From positions 17,325 through 81,324 of the forward strand of contig JAGWBV010000012.1 of the NCBI GenBank assembly GCA_021295715.1: DNA of 64,000 nucleotides. The letters run 5' to 3'. This DNA comes from Candidatus Poribacteria bacterium. GTDB lineage: Bacteria > Poribacteria > WGA-4E > WGA-3G. A program made the position numbers and the translations under genes. This document shows positions 26,956 through 36,394 of this stretch, piece after piece (the stretch's first letter is position 1; every line of letters starts with the position of its first letter). The notes under the pieces are model-generated. The model made no database searches and was not told the origin of the DNA. It saw nothing but the letters and a program-made list of their open reading frames with translations.

Positions 26956-27783
26956 TTAAAGCCTATGTAATGCATCTAAACAATCAGAAAGCCCTAATAT
27001 CTGTAATTCTCTGGAGACATAATTAAGGACAGCCTTTTCCAATGCCAACGGATAGCCGACTCCGTGCTGTTTTGCAATATCCGGTCCGTACCGTTGCATC
27101 ATCGCTGTTAACCGGAGATGTGCTTTCGCAATGCCTTCTCTATCAATGCTTGGCATTGTTAATGCGTCTTCGACTTCTTCTCTGAGTACTTGCGGCACAA
27201 AAGCATTAATGTTTTTTACACCTCTGTCTCTCTGTTTCCCACTGCCTATGATGAGTACTTCTGTGAGCGACATTACAGCAAATGTAGTGCCCATAAATCC
27301 CGCAATGCGTTCCTCACGTCCCAAGACTGTAGGAAGTATAGCAAGCACACGCCAAAACTCGTTGAAATGCTGCTTTAGTACCGAACTAATATCTTTTGAT
27401 TCTTTGTCTCTACACGTTTCCTTAAATTGAATACATCCTTCGGTAGTGGACAACACGCGAACTTTAGTAGGTTCAAGGACGATTGTATTTCCGGTGTGTA
27501 ACCAGACATCAACTCGCAAGCCTGCTGTTGTGATGCAGGTCACCATCTGTCCGGCGAAAGTATTTTTGAAGAGAACCAACGACTGAATATTGGAGAGCCA
27601 AGATTCTAACCCCTGTTGAAAAGTTTCTTTATTCTCTTCGGCGACCAATAGGTGAAGGTCGATATCTGAATATCTGTCAGCGGTGCCTGTTGCGAAACTC
27701 CCTTCAATCCATGTCCCTAATACGCGCACGTCCGACGCGACTTTATCTGCAAATGCTTTCAGATATTCTTGATGCATTTCCAA
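26956..27783 (-). CDS. Nucleotidyltransferase-domain protein (ANT/MNT type)
   Basis: 275 residues. The pol-beta motif GSFATGTADRYSDIDL gives G28-S29 and the catalytic aspartates D40 and D42; a third acidic position lies in LRVDVWLH. The C-terminal two thirds is helical, as in aminoglycoside 6-adenylyltransferase-like and streptomycin adenylyltransferase-like proteins. Acceptor unknown, and resistance should not be assumed. It ends 17 bp after the PhyH gene's downstream neighbour position, on the same strand, so it may be co-transcribed with the PhyH gene (stop at 27801). Confidence 0.8.
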   Translation of the reverse strand: MEMHQEYLKAFADKVASDVRVLGTWIEGSFATGTADRYSDIDLHLLVAEENKETFQQGLESWLSNIQSLVLFKNTFAGQMVTCITTAGLRVDVWLHTGNTIVLEPTKVRVLSTTEGCIQFKETCRDKESKDISSVLKQHFNEFWRVLAILPTVLGREERIAGFMGTTFAVMSLTEVLIIGSGKQRDRGVKNINAFVPQVLREEVEDALTMPSIDREGIAKAHLRLTAMMQRYGPDIAKQHGVGYPLALEKAVLNYVSRELQILGLSDCLDALHRL

Positions 27784-27800
27784 TCCTTACAGCGGAAAAT

Positions 27801-28610
27801 CTACCCGTAGGCACCGTGATTGAGGAAGCCGAGCAGTCGGCGGAGACGAGGACTTGCATCTTTGTAAACAGATGCCGGCATATTGTAGTTCATAAACGGG
27901 TAGTATTTATGCCCAACGAGGCGGCGTCCGTAGGTCACCTGGGTGATATATCGGATGCGGTCGGTCTGGTTCGGGCCTCCGCGATGCCAGACCTGATTGT
28001 TGAACATAATAACGCTTCCGGCTTTTCCGAGATTATACTGAATTTTGTCCTCCCACTCTGTTCCTTCTATCGGGTTCGGAGGCGATGCGCCGAAAAGATG
28101 TGAACCTGGGACAACCTCTGTGCCGCCGTGTTCAATTTCAGTGACATCGGTGAGATAGTAATTCGCCGTGAAAAGCAGAACCGGTAACCGAACGTTCTTT
28201 GGGGGTTCACCATCCGTTACAATGTAGTGTGGGGCATCGTCTTGGTGCCATGATGTAATTCCACCACCGGGGAACGTCTGAAACGAATTGTTGTGAATGA
28301 CATGGCAGTTTTCCGCGACGAGTGCCTCAGCGAAAGAGACAATCGGTTCAAGGTCAAACAATCGCCGATTCGCTTCACTGTGTTCAAACATTCGGTGGCT
28401 CAAGTGCATACGACCTGCGGGGCTTCCACCGTTTAAGTTATTCGGATCGTTTTTGAGTGCCCACTCTAAATCTTGTCGAAGTTGCGCGCATAAATCAGGA
28501 GGCAAAACGTTTTGCAGGAACAGGCAGCCTCGCTCGTGGAATGTCTCTACCCATTCCTGGATTTGTGCCTCGCTGACAACCTGATCTGCAAGGTAGGTTG
28601 TTTGTGCCAT
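27801..28610 (-). CDS. Phytanoyl-CoA dioxygenase (PhyH) family protein
   Basis: 269 residues of the Fe(II)/2-oxoglutarate oxygenase fold. The facial triad is visible as SWHQD (H122, D124) and VWHRGGPN (H209), with R220 (DRIRY) as the 2-oxoglutarate anchor. HGGTEVVPGSHLFG is the usual PhyH strand-turn. It hydroxylates an unknown small molecule. PhyH genes are multiplied in Poribacteria-like genomes. Confidence 0.9.
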   Translation of the reverse strand: MAQTTYLADQVVSEAQIQEWVETFHERGCLFLQNVLPPDLCAQLRQDLEWALKNDPNNLNGGSPAGRMHLSHRMFEHSEANRRLFDLEPIVSFAEALVAENCHVIHNNSFQTFPGGGITSWHQDDAPHYIVTDGEPPKNVRLPVLLFTANYYLTDVTEIEHGGTEVVPGSHLFGASPPNPIEGTEWEDKIQYNLGKAGSVIMFNNQVWHRGGPNQTDRIRYITQVTYGRRLVGHKYYPFMNYNMPASVYKDASPRLRRLLGFLNHGAYG

Positions 28611-28789
28611 TTTCCACCCTCCATAGGATGGCTATCAGCCGTTGGAAACTGTCAGCGATCAGTAAGGAGAACGGTGTGGCAGGTGAAAACAAATTCAACC
28701 ACCACAACGATCTACTGATTGCTGATGGAACTATCTTGCTGATTGCTGATTGCTTTTTTTTCATGGATGATTGCTGACGGTTATTCTTG
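28611..28789. repeat. AATCAGC / GATTGCTG repeat block
   Basis: GGCTATCAGCC, GTCAGCGATCAGTAAGG and GCTGATTGCTGATTGCTTTT words fill the 180-bp gap. No gene. Confidence 0.6.
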
Positions 28790-29128
28790 CTAACCCATCG
28801 CGGCAGCGACGATGATGCCGAGTGAGACAAGGACACCCGCCACCGCAATACCTGCAGCGGTGTTGTTCTCTTCGGCGATCTGACGGTTTAAGTCGTAGGG
28901 GGTCGCCATATCAAAGACTTTGTAGCCTACCATCAAAATGATTAAACCGACGATACTGAAAACAACGCCTTCAACGATAAAACCGCCCAAGACTTTGAAA
29001 TCTATCATCGGGACATCTCCAGACGCAGCCGCGTCGGATTGGGCAACAGCATTGTGTGAAAACAGAACAGAGGCAACAATTGCCACAGTGACCAGCATAA
29101 ATGTGGTGAATACAATTTTTTTAGCCAT
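28790..29128 (-). CDS. DUF350 membrane protein
   Basis: 112 residues from ATG 29128, chosen because AAGGAGAG lies ~8 bp upstream and a signal-like hydrophobic N-terminus follows (FTTFMLVTVAIVASVLF). The DUF350 body has two helices joined by the conserved loop FDMATPYDLNRQIAEENN and then TAAGIAVAGVLVSLGIIVAAA. DUF350 proteins are small integral membrane proteins of unknown function. It is the last gene of the minus-strand run headed by 33284, 61 bp downstream of that giant. Confidence 0.85.
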   Translation of the reverse strand: MAKKIVFTTFMLVTVAIVASVLFSHNAVAQSDAAASGDVPMIDFKVLGGFIVEGVVFSIVGLIILMVGYKVFDMATPYDLNRQIAEENNTAAGIAVAGVLVSLGIIVAAAMG

Positions 29129-29189
29129 TTTACGACTCTCCTTATTTTTCGGGACCGGTTTAGGAGCCCTGGTGCGGTAACTCAGATTG

Positions 29190-32100
29190 TTAAACGATCT
29201 CAAACTGCACATCCGTAGTGGTGTGCAGATATTTTACCAATATAGCGTCCTTATCTTTGATATAAAGCCATCCGGATCCGACGTCTTCGAGCGTTTGCAC
29301 ATTCGCAATCTCGATCTCTGCGTATTGGTCCGATGTGCTATCGGGTTCAGAAGCGTCAGCGGGTGCATCCGCATCGGCAATTGAGGGTTCGTCCGTTGGT
29401 GGTGAAAACTGATAGCGTGCCCGAAGGGCTTGTGGTGCCCGTCCATAACCAACGATAAGGGTATAACTCGTTTCGTCGTCGGCATAACTGAGTTGCCATT
29501 TCAGTTGACCGTTATCGGTTAAGGTAGGTCCATCTACTATCGCGCCGGAACTGAGGTGTATCTCCCCGACGATAGCGGTTTTAATTCCCGGATCGACCCC
29601 TCGGAGCGTATAAACGTTCACCATAATATCTTCGGGATTCAAGTGGGGTCCCTTACCTTCGGTGCAGAACCCATAAAATCCATCGGGATAGGTGCCTTTG
29701 AGTTCACCATCATCCCACTGTTGATACATCGCACTTACCGTAATACCTTCAGCGATTTGAAGCCATCTGTCATCTTCGATGTGTCGGTTTAAGCGTTGTA
29801 AGTAGTAGGCGAGGACTAATCCGTTCCATTGAACAGGGACACCGAACCACGGATGCGTGTGGAAAGATGTCCCGAAAACGGGTATGGAGGCGAACTGCAT
29901 ACCGGGTCGGTCTGGGAGATGCCAATGGTAGAGGAATGGCAATGCTGTTGCCGCCCAATACGTTGCGCGTGTGAGATGTTCTTTATCGGCTGTCAATTCG
30001 TAAGCCTCAACATAGGCACCAATGGCGTGCGCAGCCGCAAGGACATCAGGTTGATACATCGGACATTCCCACATTTGAGCCCCGCGTGGCACAGAAAATT
30101 GCTGAATAAATCCAAGTGCTTTCAAACCTGCTTCATGAGAGGCTTTATTTCCGGTAATCCGAGCGTGTTTGAGGAGTAAAAGTGCTGATTCAGCACAAGT
30201 GCCGAGTACTGCTTCACCTGCCGTTCCGAGCGAAGCGGTTTTCGCGTCTGCTGGGTGCCACCGCCAACTTCCGTCCGATTCTTGTGTCGCAATCCGTTGC
30301 TGTGTTTCTTCCTCCATGTAAGATAATCCAGCATTGATATGACCGATGTAGAATGGGAATTCCCATCTTAAGATGTGGCACGAACCGCGTGCCGCCAAAC
30401 CACCTGCTCCGGATTCCGTTATGGTGTTTTTGGCAATTTCTAACACCCGCTCCTTCACATGTTCATCTTTTGTAGCAAGGTAGTCGTACCAAAGTAGAGT
30501 ACCGAAACCTGGTTCATTGTGCGGTGCCCAGCCTACGCAGTGACGGGATTTTCGAGTCGCTTCGTCCCATGTTGTCTGCATAAACCCGTGCCGCGAAAGT
30601 AAAACCTCATCTGCGTCACTACGGGGTGATGATAGTGGTTCAGGGGCACCGTAAGCGTCGTTCCAATGCGCGATAGCATCTAAGATAGAGGTATTTCCAT
30701 CGACGATGATTTCGGTTTTGATGGACACCGGACGCGATGGTTTTAGTGGATACGGGATAGAAGCCTCTGTCTGGTTTTCTGGGACCCATGCTGGCACAGT
30801 AGGAACGAATACACCGAGGGCGTGATTTTTCTGATACTGATGCCAATTGGGAGAAGCGAATACCGCAGAGAGCATTTGATTCTCACCATCCCAAGTTTCC
30901 AGTGGATTCCAGATGATGCCGACCACTGATTTTTGCATCTCTACTGCCATGACCGGCACTGTGATTTTGTAGGGATGCGGGACCAGCCGGTTGTCGAATG
31001 GCGAGGCTGCGTCGCGTGTGCTTGAGGAGCGTTCATCGTTTTCCAGGAATTCGAGTCCGGGGAAAAGTGCTGCCGTTTTCTTCTCGCGATGTCGTCCTTG
31101 CCCCGCATAAAGCATCGGACCGCGAAAGGCAAGGAGTTCTCTATTCCCATCCGTTTGCAGTTGATATTCCGTTTTCACCCGCGTTGCACTTTCGCTCAGC
31201 GTCCACTGCATCTCATAAGTCCACTCAATGCCATCTACATCCGTATCCGAGCCGCTTAGGCGGACAATTGATTCCCCTTGATTGTTACCCGAAAGTTGAT
31301 AGTTTGTAGGTGTGAGTTGTGACGTTTGGCGATTTTGTGATGCATCTAAATAGACAACCTCAGAGAGTGCTGGACAGGTTGCTACCTGTTGGTAGTTACC
31401 ACCTTTTGCGACAAAGATTATGCAATACCCGAACCCTCCGTCAACACCCTCAGTCTCTTGGTTGTTTTCATTGCTGATTTTTGGTGTTGCTTCGGTTCCG
31501 CGGACGAAAACGATACGAAGGTGTTTATTCGCCAGCACGACGCTACCATTTTCCGTATAGGTGTGCAGTTCTTTGACCACCTTGGCAGCGAGTTTAGGTG
31601 GCTCAGGACGAATCACAACGTTTTCTTGGGCTGTTTGACGTTCTTCACCTGCTGCGGTTTGACATTTGAGCGAGACAGAAATAGAAGTTACAGTCGGATT
31701 TGGGAAGCGACGCACTATCCACGAGACGGGAACTTCTTCACCGGGTTCAATTTCTTTAATGGTTTGTCTGGGGCGTCCGCGCCGTAGTTTCATGCCGTTG
31801 ATAGCGATTCGCGCCGTGTCCGCTTTACCAAGTGGTGCTGTGCCGATATTCCGAAGTGTACATTGCACTTCAAAATCTTCGCCTGCGGTGACAACTGCAG
31901 CTGTCGCACCTACGTTCACAATTTCTAATTTTGGCTGTGCAGCGTAGAGCGATATTTTGACAGGTGGCTCTTCGGGGGCGTGCGATTCGAGACATAAGTT
32001 TGCTAAATCGGAAGCCCTCGTTGATGTGGGTTGACTGAACTCCCGCAATCGCATTGTATCATTATTGAAATGTAGAATGGCGATTCCGCATTGAAATTCC

Positions 32101-33284
32101 GGTTCGGTGTTTCTTTTCCCTTTTCGGAGGGACATCTCTTTAAGCTTGCGCAACTGCGGCTTCCCCCACAAAGCCCACGCGAAGTTACTATTACCTTCTA
32201 TGTTGCATTCCGTCAGAAATGAGATGACGACCTCTTTACCGGCGTAGGACGTGAGCTCGATGCTTTCTTCTACCCACTGACATTCGGTTGATACGGATTC
32301 GAAACATCTTTCGGGTGTAGTTTCTACACCTGTATTAAGAAGATCGAAAATTTCGATAGCGAACTTCACGCCTCCGGGCTGTCGCTCCGCGTCGTCAAAA
32401 GCAACACCATCCCGTAACCCGATGGAAAAATGTAGAAAGAGTTTCTCTTTTTTATCAACATCTGGAAGTGCAAACGTATAGTCGATTTTTGCGGCTTCTG
32501 TTGGGGTTGGGTGTTCAAAGATAGCAGGCTTTGTCACACCGCCGGAACAATCCGTTCCGCTGACGGATGCCTGATCTGTACCGGAAACAGTACTTTGTCC
32601 AAACATCTCCACGAAGTCATAAATATCTTCAATAATGCCAAGTCCTAACAGCGTTGGTTTCTGCTCTGTTTCGGTATCGTCGCTTCCGTCTGTTTCCTGT
32701 GTTTTAGTTGCTGTGATTTCAACGTCAGAAACCTGTGCGTGCTGCGTTATAGCACTCTCATTTTCCTGTTCAGATGTTACAGTCTCTGTTGCAGATTCTG
32801 TCTTATCTTCAGAAGCAGGGTGGGTGTCTTCCGGGAACTCAGTTGCTTCATCATCGGACGAGGCGAGATTGGCGATCTCGACGATAGGTGTTTCTGTTGC
32901 TCTGGGTGTATCGGGAGTGTCGTCCTCACTCGTATGAGCCTCTTCGTTTATAGAGATAGGTAGATCCTCGCTGTCGGGTTGTGTTTGAGGGTTGTCATCA
33001 TCTATAGCGATAAGAGGAGACCCATCGTCTTCAGAGGATGTTTCCTCCGACTCAGGTGGCGCGTCAACATTTTCGATTTCCGAGGATTTGGAAACCGGGG
33101 TATCGGAGGTATCTGATGCTGCGGATTCAGAATCGCCTGTGGAATTATCGTCGGTTGCGAATTCCGTTTCCGTTTGGTGTTCGTTACTCTGCTGTGCATC
33201 GGATCCTGATGGGTTGGTTTCTTCCTCTGTATTTCCGATACAAGCGGCTAAAAACTGTTGAACGATATAGGGGGCGGTGAGCAT
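29190..33284 (-). CDS. Very large modular protein with acidic linker, CARDB-like and helical-barrel regions
   Basis: 1364 residues. Residues ~17-215 are a low-complexity Ser/Thr/Glu/Asp-rich stretch (many SED and TET words). Residues ~245-375 look like a carbohydrate-binding jelly roll (YTFALPDVDKKEKLFLHFSI, then a late WGKPQLR); ~440-560 is CARDB/Ig-like (RNIGTAPLG, EIEPGEEVPVSW); ~580-880 is a beta-sandwich with substrate-side loops; ~890-1240 is helical with GWAPHNEPGFGTLLWYDYLA and WFGVPVQWNGLVLAYYLQ, reminiscent of alpha/alpha-barrel glycan-active enzymes. No catalytic residues can be named. LAAC at 12-15 resembles a lipobox but lacks a hydrophobic stretch before it. It sits with GH172 and sugar-acid genes, suggesting glycan processing. 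Confidence 0.7.
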   Translation of the reverse strand: MLTAPYIVQQFLAACIGNTEEETNPSGSDAQQSNEHQTETEFATDDNSTGDSESAASDTSDTPVSKSSEIENVDAPPESEETSSEDDGSPLIAIDDDNPQTQPDSEDLPISINEEAHTSEDDTPDTPRATETPIVEIANLASSDDEATEFPEDTHPASEDKTESATETVTSEQENESAITQHAQVSDVEITATKTQETDGSDDTETEQKPTLLGLGIIEDIYDFVEMFGQSTVSGTDQASVSGTDCSGGVTKPAIFEHPTPTEAAKIDYTFALPDVDKKEKLFLHFSIGLRDGVAFDDAERQPGGVKFAIEIFDLLNTGVETTPERCFESVSTECQWVEESIELTSYAGKEVVISFLTECNIEGNSNFAWALWGKPQLRKLKEMSLRKGKRNTEPEFQCGIAILHFNNDTMRLREFSQPTSTRASDLANLCLESHAPEEPPVKISLYAAQPKLEIVNVGATAAVVTAGEDFEVQCTLRNIGTAPLGKADTARIAINGMKLRRGRPRQTIKEIEPGEEVPVSWIVRRFPNPTVTSISVSLKCQTAAGEERQTAQENVVIRPEPPKLAAKVVKELHTYTENGSVVLANKHLRIVFVRGTEATPKISNENNQETEGVDGGFGYCIIFVAKGGNYQQVATCPALSEVVYLDASQNRQTSQLTPTNYQLSGNNQGESIVRLSGSDTDVDGIEWTYEMQWTLSESATRVKTEYQLQTDGNRELLAFRGPMLYAGQGRHREKKTAALFPGLEFLENDERSSSTRDAASPFDNRLVPHPYKITVPVMAVEMQKSVVGIIWNPLETWDGENQMLSAVFASPNWHQYQKNHALGVFVPTVPAWVPENQTEASIPYPLKPSRPVSIKTEIIVDGNTSILDAIAHWNDAYGAPEPLSSPRSDADEVLLSRHGFMQTTWDEATRKSRHCVGWAPHNEPGFGTLLWYDYLATKDEHVKERVLEIAKNTITESGAGGLAARGSCHILRWEFPFYIGHINAGLSYMEEETQQRIATQESDGSWRWHPADAKTASLGTAGEAVLGTCAESALLLLKHARITGNKASHEAGLKALGFIQQFSVPRGAQMWECPMYQPDVLAAAHAIGAYVEAYELTADKEHLTRATYWAATALPFLYHWHLPDRPGMQFASIPVFGTSFHTHPWFGVPVQWNGLVLAYYLQRLNRHIEDDRWLQIAEGITVSAMYQQWDDGELKGTYPDGFYGFCTEGKGPHLNPEDIMVNVYTLRGVDPGIKTAIVGEIHLSSGAIVDGPTLTDNGQLKWQLSYADDETSYTLIVGYGRAPQALRARYQFSPPTDEPSIADADAPADASEPDSTSDQYAEIEIANVQTLEDVGSGWLYIKDKDAILVKYLHTTTDVQFEIV

Positions 33285-33400
33285 TTTTTAATAATTCCTT
33301 GCGGTTCGGTAAGCTGAGTTGGGGATTTGATATGCCTTTCCGTATGTCTGAAGAACACCCAAGCAAAAACCCTTCCACTTCGTTTCAGGCTAAGTGCTTT
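33282..33400 (-). repeat. Full composite leader repeat
   Basis: On the minus strand: AAACGAAGTGGAAGGG, TTTTTGCTTGGGTGTTC, CTTACCGAACCGCAAGG, AATTATTAAAAAATG. The final ATG is the start of the 1364-residue gene. Confidence 0.72.
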
Positions 33401-33403
33401 GGC

Positions 33404-34549
33404 TTACGACCGGCTCCATTTCTGCTTCATTTGTTTCATTTCGTCATTGAGCACGAGTTCCACCGAGGGGGTCTGGGCAGATGTTTCAATCTGCCATGCA
33501 CCGGATTCGTCCTTCAGCACAGGTTTACGCTGGGCGACAGGTAGCACAGCAAAAGGCGTATGCGGTTCAATTTGATACCAGTATGCCACAGAGGATGTCT
33601 CATTGCTGAGATGGTTCCCGTGTCCGTGCTCTATCGTAACCCGAATCTCTTTCTCGAAACGGATCGGGTTTTCAATATGATAGACGTAGGAGGTCTGGTA
33701 ACCGTCGGTATTGTTTTCATAGATGGAGGAACCGTTGTGTGCAAAGGCGTTCTGTTGCATGCCCCACGCTTGGTTGAGGTAGTCCTCTGAACCAGTGCCG
33801 TGCAAATCTGGGGGCCACTTATAGCCATCGACCCAGATCATATCATCGCCTTCACCCCACCACGTGCCTTGGAAGTTGGTAACCGACAGGTTGCAACCGA
33901 TATAGTGTCCTCTGCCTTCGGCGGACAGAATCAGGTAATTGTTGTCCCATGCGAGCCGTTCCGCATTGATAATATTGGCTTCAGGGGTGTTCACAGTAAT
34001 TTCATGTCCCCACCCGTCACACGGGTTTTCACGATGGAATTGGGCATGGAAATAGGCAATATCATCGTCGAGGGGCTCAGGGTACTGCTCATAGTCGATA
34101 TAAAAGTATTGGCGGTGGGTCGTATCACCTTCGTTGACGAGTTCAATCCTTGCACTGCGATTAAAGGGCATCTGCAAATAGCAATTGAGCGCGCATCCTG
34201 TATTGAACTGATTGTTCTGGTGTGTGGAGGCAGAGAATAGGATGGAATCATAAGAATTAACAATTTCGTTGCCAAGCCCGAAGAAGTCGCCTAAGGGACA
34301 TATAACGCTCGGGTGCTCTTCATCGTCCCAAAACATCCGAATCAGGACGTTTCGATAACCGTTTGGTTGCGTCATCCAGATGTGATTGATACAGCCGGGT
34401 CCTTGAAGGTCTGCGATAACACGTGTTTCGCCGGGTTCGACATTCCATGCGTCGTTATTTCTGCCTGTTATATCCCATGAAGAAGCGCGTAACGAACATG
34501 CTTTTCTAACGCGCGTCAGCGATGACAATAATCCGTCAACGTAAGTCAT
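33404..34549 (-). CDS. GH172 (DUF2961) family glycoside hydrolase
   Basis: 381 residues. Characteristic DUF2961 segments: SSWDITGRNNDAW, IADLQGPGCINHIWMT, IRMFWDDEEHPSV, PLGDFFGLG, and the acid-rich WWGEGDDMIWVDG with HGTGSEDYLNQAWG. Family GH172 includes enzymes acting on arabinofuranosyl and fructofuranosyl linkages; the glutamates in GEGDD and GSEDY are the expected active-site area. No signal peptide, so it would be cytoplasmic unless exported otherwise. ATG start with AAGGGAAA upstream. It neighbours isomerases and DgoD in a carbohydrate locus. Confidence 0.88.
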   Translation of the reverse strand: MTYVDGLLSSLTRVRKACSLRASSWDITGRNNDAWNVEPGETRVIADLQGPGCINHIWMTQPNGYRNVLIRMFWDDEEHPSVICPLGDFFGLGNEIVNSYDSILFSASTHQNNQFNTGCALNCYLQMPFNRSARIELVNEGDTTHRQYFYIDYEQYPEPLDDDIAYFHAQFHRENPCDGWGHEITVNTPEANIINAERLAWDNNYLILSAEGRGHYIGCNLSVTNFQGTWWGEGDDMIWVDGYKWPPDLHGTGSEDYLNQAWGMQQNAFAHNGSSIYENNTDGYQTSYVYHIENPIRFEKEIRVTIEHGHGNHLSNETSSVAYWYQIEPHTPFAVLPVAQRKPVLKDESGAWQIETSAQTPSVELVLNDEMKQMKQKWSRS

Positions 34550-34685
34550 TCAGTTTTCCCTTATTAATTTTTCAAAGTTCCCCAGTCGTGAAGTGCGAGG
34601 AGACATGTAAGGTGTTTTTACTATTATACCACATACGCGTGGAAAATCAATACGGTTTTTGGCTTGTGTGTTTTCTGGATCCTGA

Positions 34686-35501
34686 CTAAGCATCGGATAG
34701 AACGGTTTTCATCTTTTCTAATCCGATACGTGCGACTTCTGCGGGATCTTGTTCCCAATAACTCGGATTGAACAATTCCAGTGATATGACACCTGCGTAT
34801 CCGGCATCTTTTAGAATAGAGATCATCTCCCCGAGATCGAGGATACCATCGCCCGGATAAACCCTATCCGCGTCTGTTTGTTCCGCACGTGCAGGTTCGG
34901 CAGGCGCGTCATTGAAATGGAAGACAGCGATTTTGTTGCCGGGGATGCCTCGCATGTCGTCTATTTCGCCACCACCGCGATAGATATGGAACGGATCGAG
35001 GACAATCGTGCTATCCGGATGATCTGCCACTTCCATCACCTCCGACGCATGCTTGACTTGATTGACACCATCGACAAAACCGAGAAATTCCATAGCGGGT
35101 TTAACGCCGAATTCGCGTCCGAGTTCAAGCAGTTCGCGGTAATTCTCGCCACCTAATTGGAGGTCTGCCACTTCACGCGGCGGACTTGAGATGATGTAGG
35201 TTGAGCCGACAGCGGCGGCTTGCGCCATACGCCGTTTTGCCTCTTCAATCGCTTCCTGATGTTCCTCGCCTGTCGTATCGAGCCAGCCGTGCAAAGCGAT
35301 AACGGTAGGCACCGAAAGTCCATGATCGTCAAGTGCTTTTTTGACATCCGTAAGCGAACCGCCTTGTTCCTCGTGGGCGGTTAAATCGTCATTCCACAGT
35401 TCAATCGCTGAATAGCCGGTTTCGGCGGCGATCTGAATCTTATCCATTAATCCGGCAGGTCGGATTGTGCTTGTATTTAAGGCTAATTGAAATTGTGCCA
35501 T
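34686..35501 (-). CDS. Sugar phosphate isomerase/epimerase (AP-endonuclease-2 fold)
   Basis: 271 residues from ATG 35501 (MAQFQLALNTSTIRP); an upstream TTG at 35522 would start inside a dispersed repeat and is rejected. TIM-barrel motifs: GYSAIELWNDD, PAMEFLGFVDG (metal glutamate), STIVLDPFHIYRGG, IAVFHFNDAP and GVISLELFNPSYW (last metal glutamate). It isomerises a ketose or inositol-type substrate. It is followed upstream in the run by a paralogue (35549) and DgoD. Confidence 0.85.
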   Translation of the reverse strand: MAQFQLALNTSTIRPAGLMDKIQIAAETGYSAIELWNDDLTAHEEQGGSLTDVKKALDDHGLSVPTVIALHGWLDTTGEEHQEAIEEAKRRMAQAAAVGSTYIISSPPREVADLQLGGENYRELLELGREFGVKPAMEFLGFVDGVNQVKHASEVMEVADHPDSTIVLDPFHIYRGGGEIDDMRGIPGNKIAVFHFNDAPAEPARAEQTDADRVYPGDGILDLGEMISILKDAGYAGVISLELFNPSYWEQDPAEVARIGLEKMKTVLSDA

Positions 35502-35536
35502 GCTTTTTGGCGAAGTTTGCAAGCCAAAACTTGCTC
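35501..35536. repeat. Dispersed TTTTGGC palindrome, copy 2
   Basis: GCTTTTTGGCGAAGTTTGC, then AAGCCAAAACTTGCT. It directly abuts the start codon of the isomerase gene and lies 13 bp from the stop of the next one. Confidence 0.7.
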
Positions 35537-35548
35537 TTCAAAACCCCC

Positions 35549-36349
35549 TTATTTCTCCAACAAACTTCTAATGAAACGGACATCTATACGCGCAAGGTCG
35601 ATGACAGTGTCCACAGGTTCTCCGCTGTATTCGCTATGAAAACTCACAGGACCTGAAAAGCCGATTGTTTGTAATGTATTCACTGCTGTTTCCCAATTAA
35701 CGAAGCCGTGTCCCATTCGGACGACGCTGCCGCCTCGCATGCCCGGCGAACGCGCGAGGTCCTTAAAGGCGATAACTGCGAGATGCGATTTGACAATATC
35801 CAGTGCCATGTCGATCGGTTCACCGACGATGGACAGATGCCCTGTATCGGAAAAAACGCCGACGTGCTGCGCGTCAAAACCTTTTACGAGGTTCATCACG
35901 GCACACGAGTTCAGTCCCATAGAGGTTCCGGAATGATTATGGATGCATGTCCGAGGTCCATATTGCGCGGAGAGTTTCGCAAACCCGTCCAATTGCTTGC
36001 GGATGGAATCGACTTGTGCCCAGTAGCCACCATCTTCTGCGTGCCAGTGCCAGTATCCGAGTTTGATGTTTTCAACACCCGCTTCACCTGCAGCGGCGTA
36101 GACACGACGCGTCTCTTCCTGTTCCGGATCAAGAAAATCACCCGGTGTTGTGACGAGTGGGATAGACAAGCCAGCAGCGGCGAACTGCTTTGCGGCGGCG
36201 GGTAATGCCTCCGTCGCGTTTTCTGGGTTCACTGGATAGCCCGGACGAACGCACAGGTCGGCACCGCTGACGCCGACCGATTGTAACGCGATAATAATAT
36301 CTGGAATTTCTAAGCCTTCCAGATGTTTCGTGAACATAATAAATTTCAT
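35549..36349 (-). CDS. Sugar phosphate isomerase/epimerase, second copy
   Basis: 266 residues of the same TIM-barrel family as its neighbour but clearly divergent. Motifs: SGADLCVRPGYPVNPENA, IKLGYWHWHAEDGGYW, CIHNHSGTSMGLNS (metal histidine), GVFSDTGHLSIVGEP, VIAFKDLARS and PVSFHSEYSGEP (final metal glutamate). Probably handles a related sugar intermediate in the same pathway. Confidence 0.85.
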   Translation of the reverse strand: MKFIMFTKHLEGLEIPDIIIALQSVGVSGADLCVRPGYPVNPENATEALPAAAKQFAAAGLSIPLVTTPGDFLDPEQEETRRVYAAAGEAGVENIKLGYWHWHAEDGGYWAQVDSIRKQLDGFAKLSAQYGPRTCIHNHSGTSMGLNSCAVMNLVKGFDAQHVGVFSDTGHLSIVGEPIDMALDIVKSHLAVIAFKDLARSPGMRGGSVVRMGHGFVNWETAVNTLQTIGFSGPVSFHSEYSGEPVDTVIDLARIDVRFIRSLLEK

Positions 36350-36394
36350 ATTTTTTCCATCGGTTTTGTGGCACAGCGAAACGTGCCTATTACG

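Noticed and set aside
26956-27783. Aminoglycoside resistance gene
   Set aside because: Only the general nucleotidyltransferase motif is present; acceptor residues cannot be judged.
34686-35522. TTG start at 35522 for the isomerase
   Set aside because: It begins inside a dispersed palindrome; ATG 35501 gives the usual MAQFQLALNTST start of the family.
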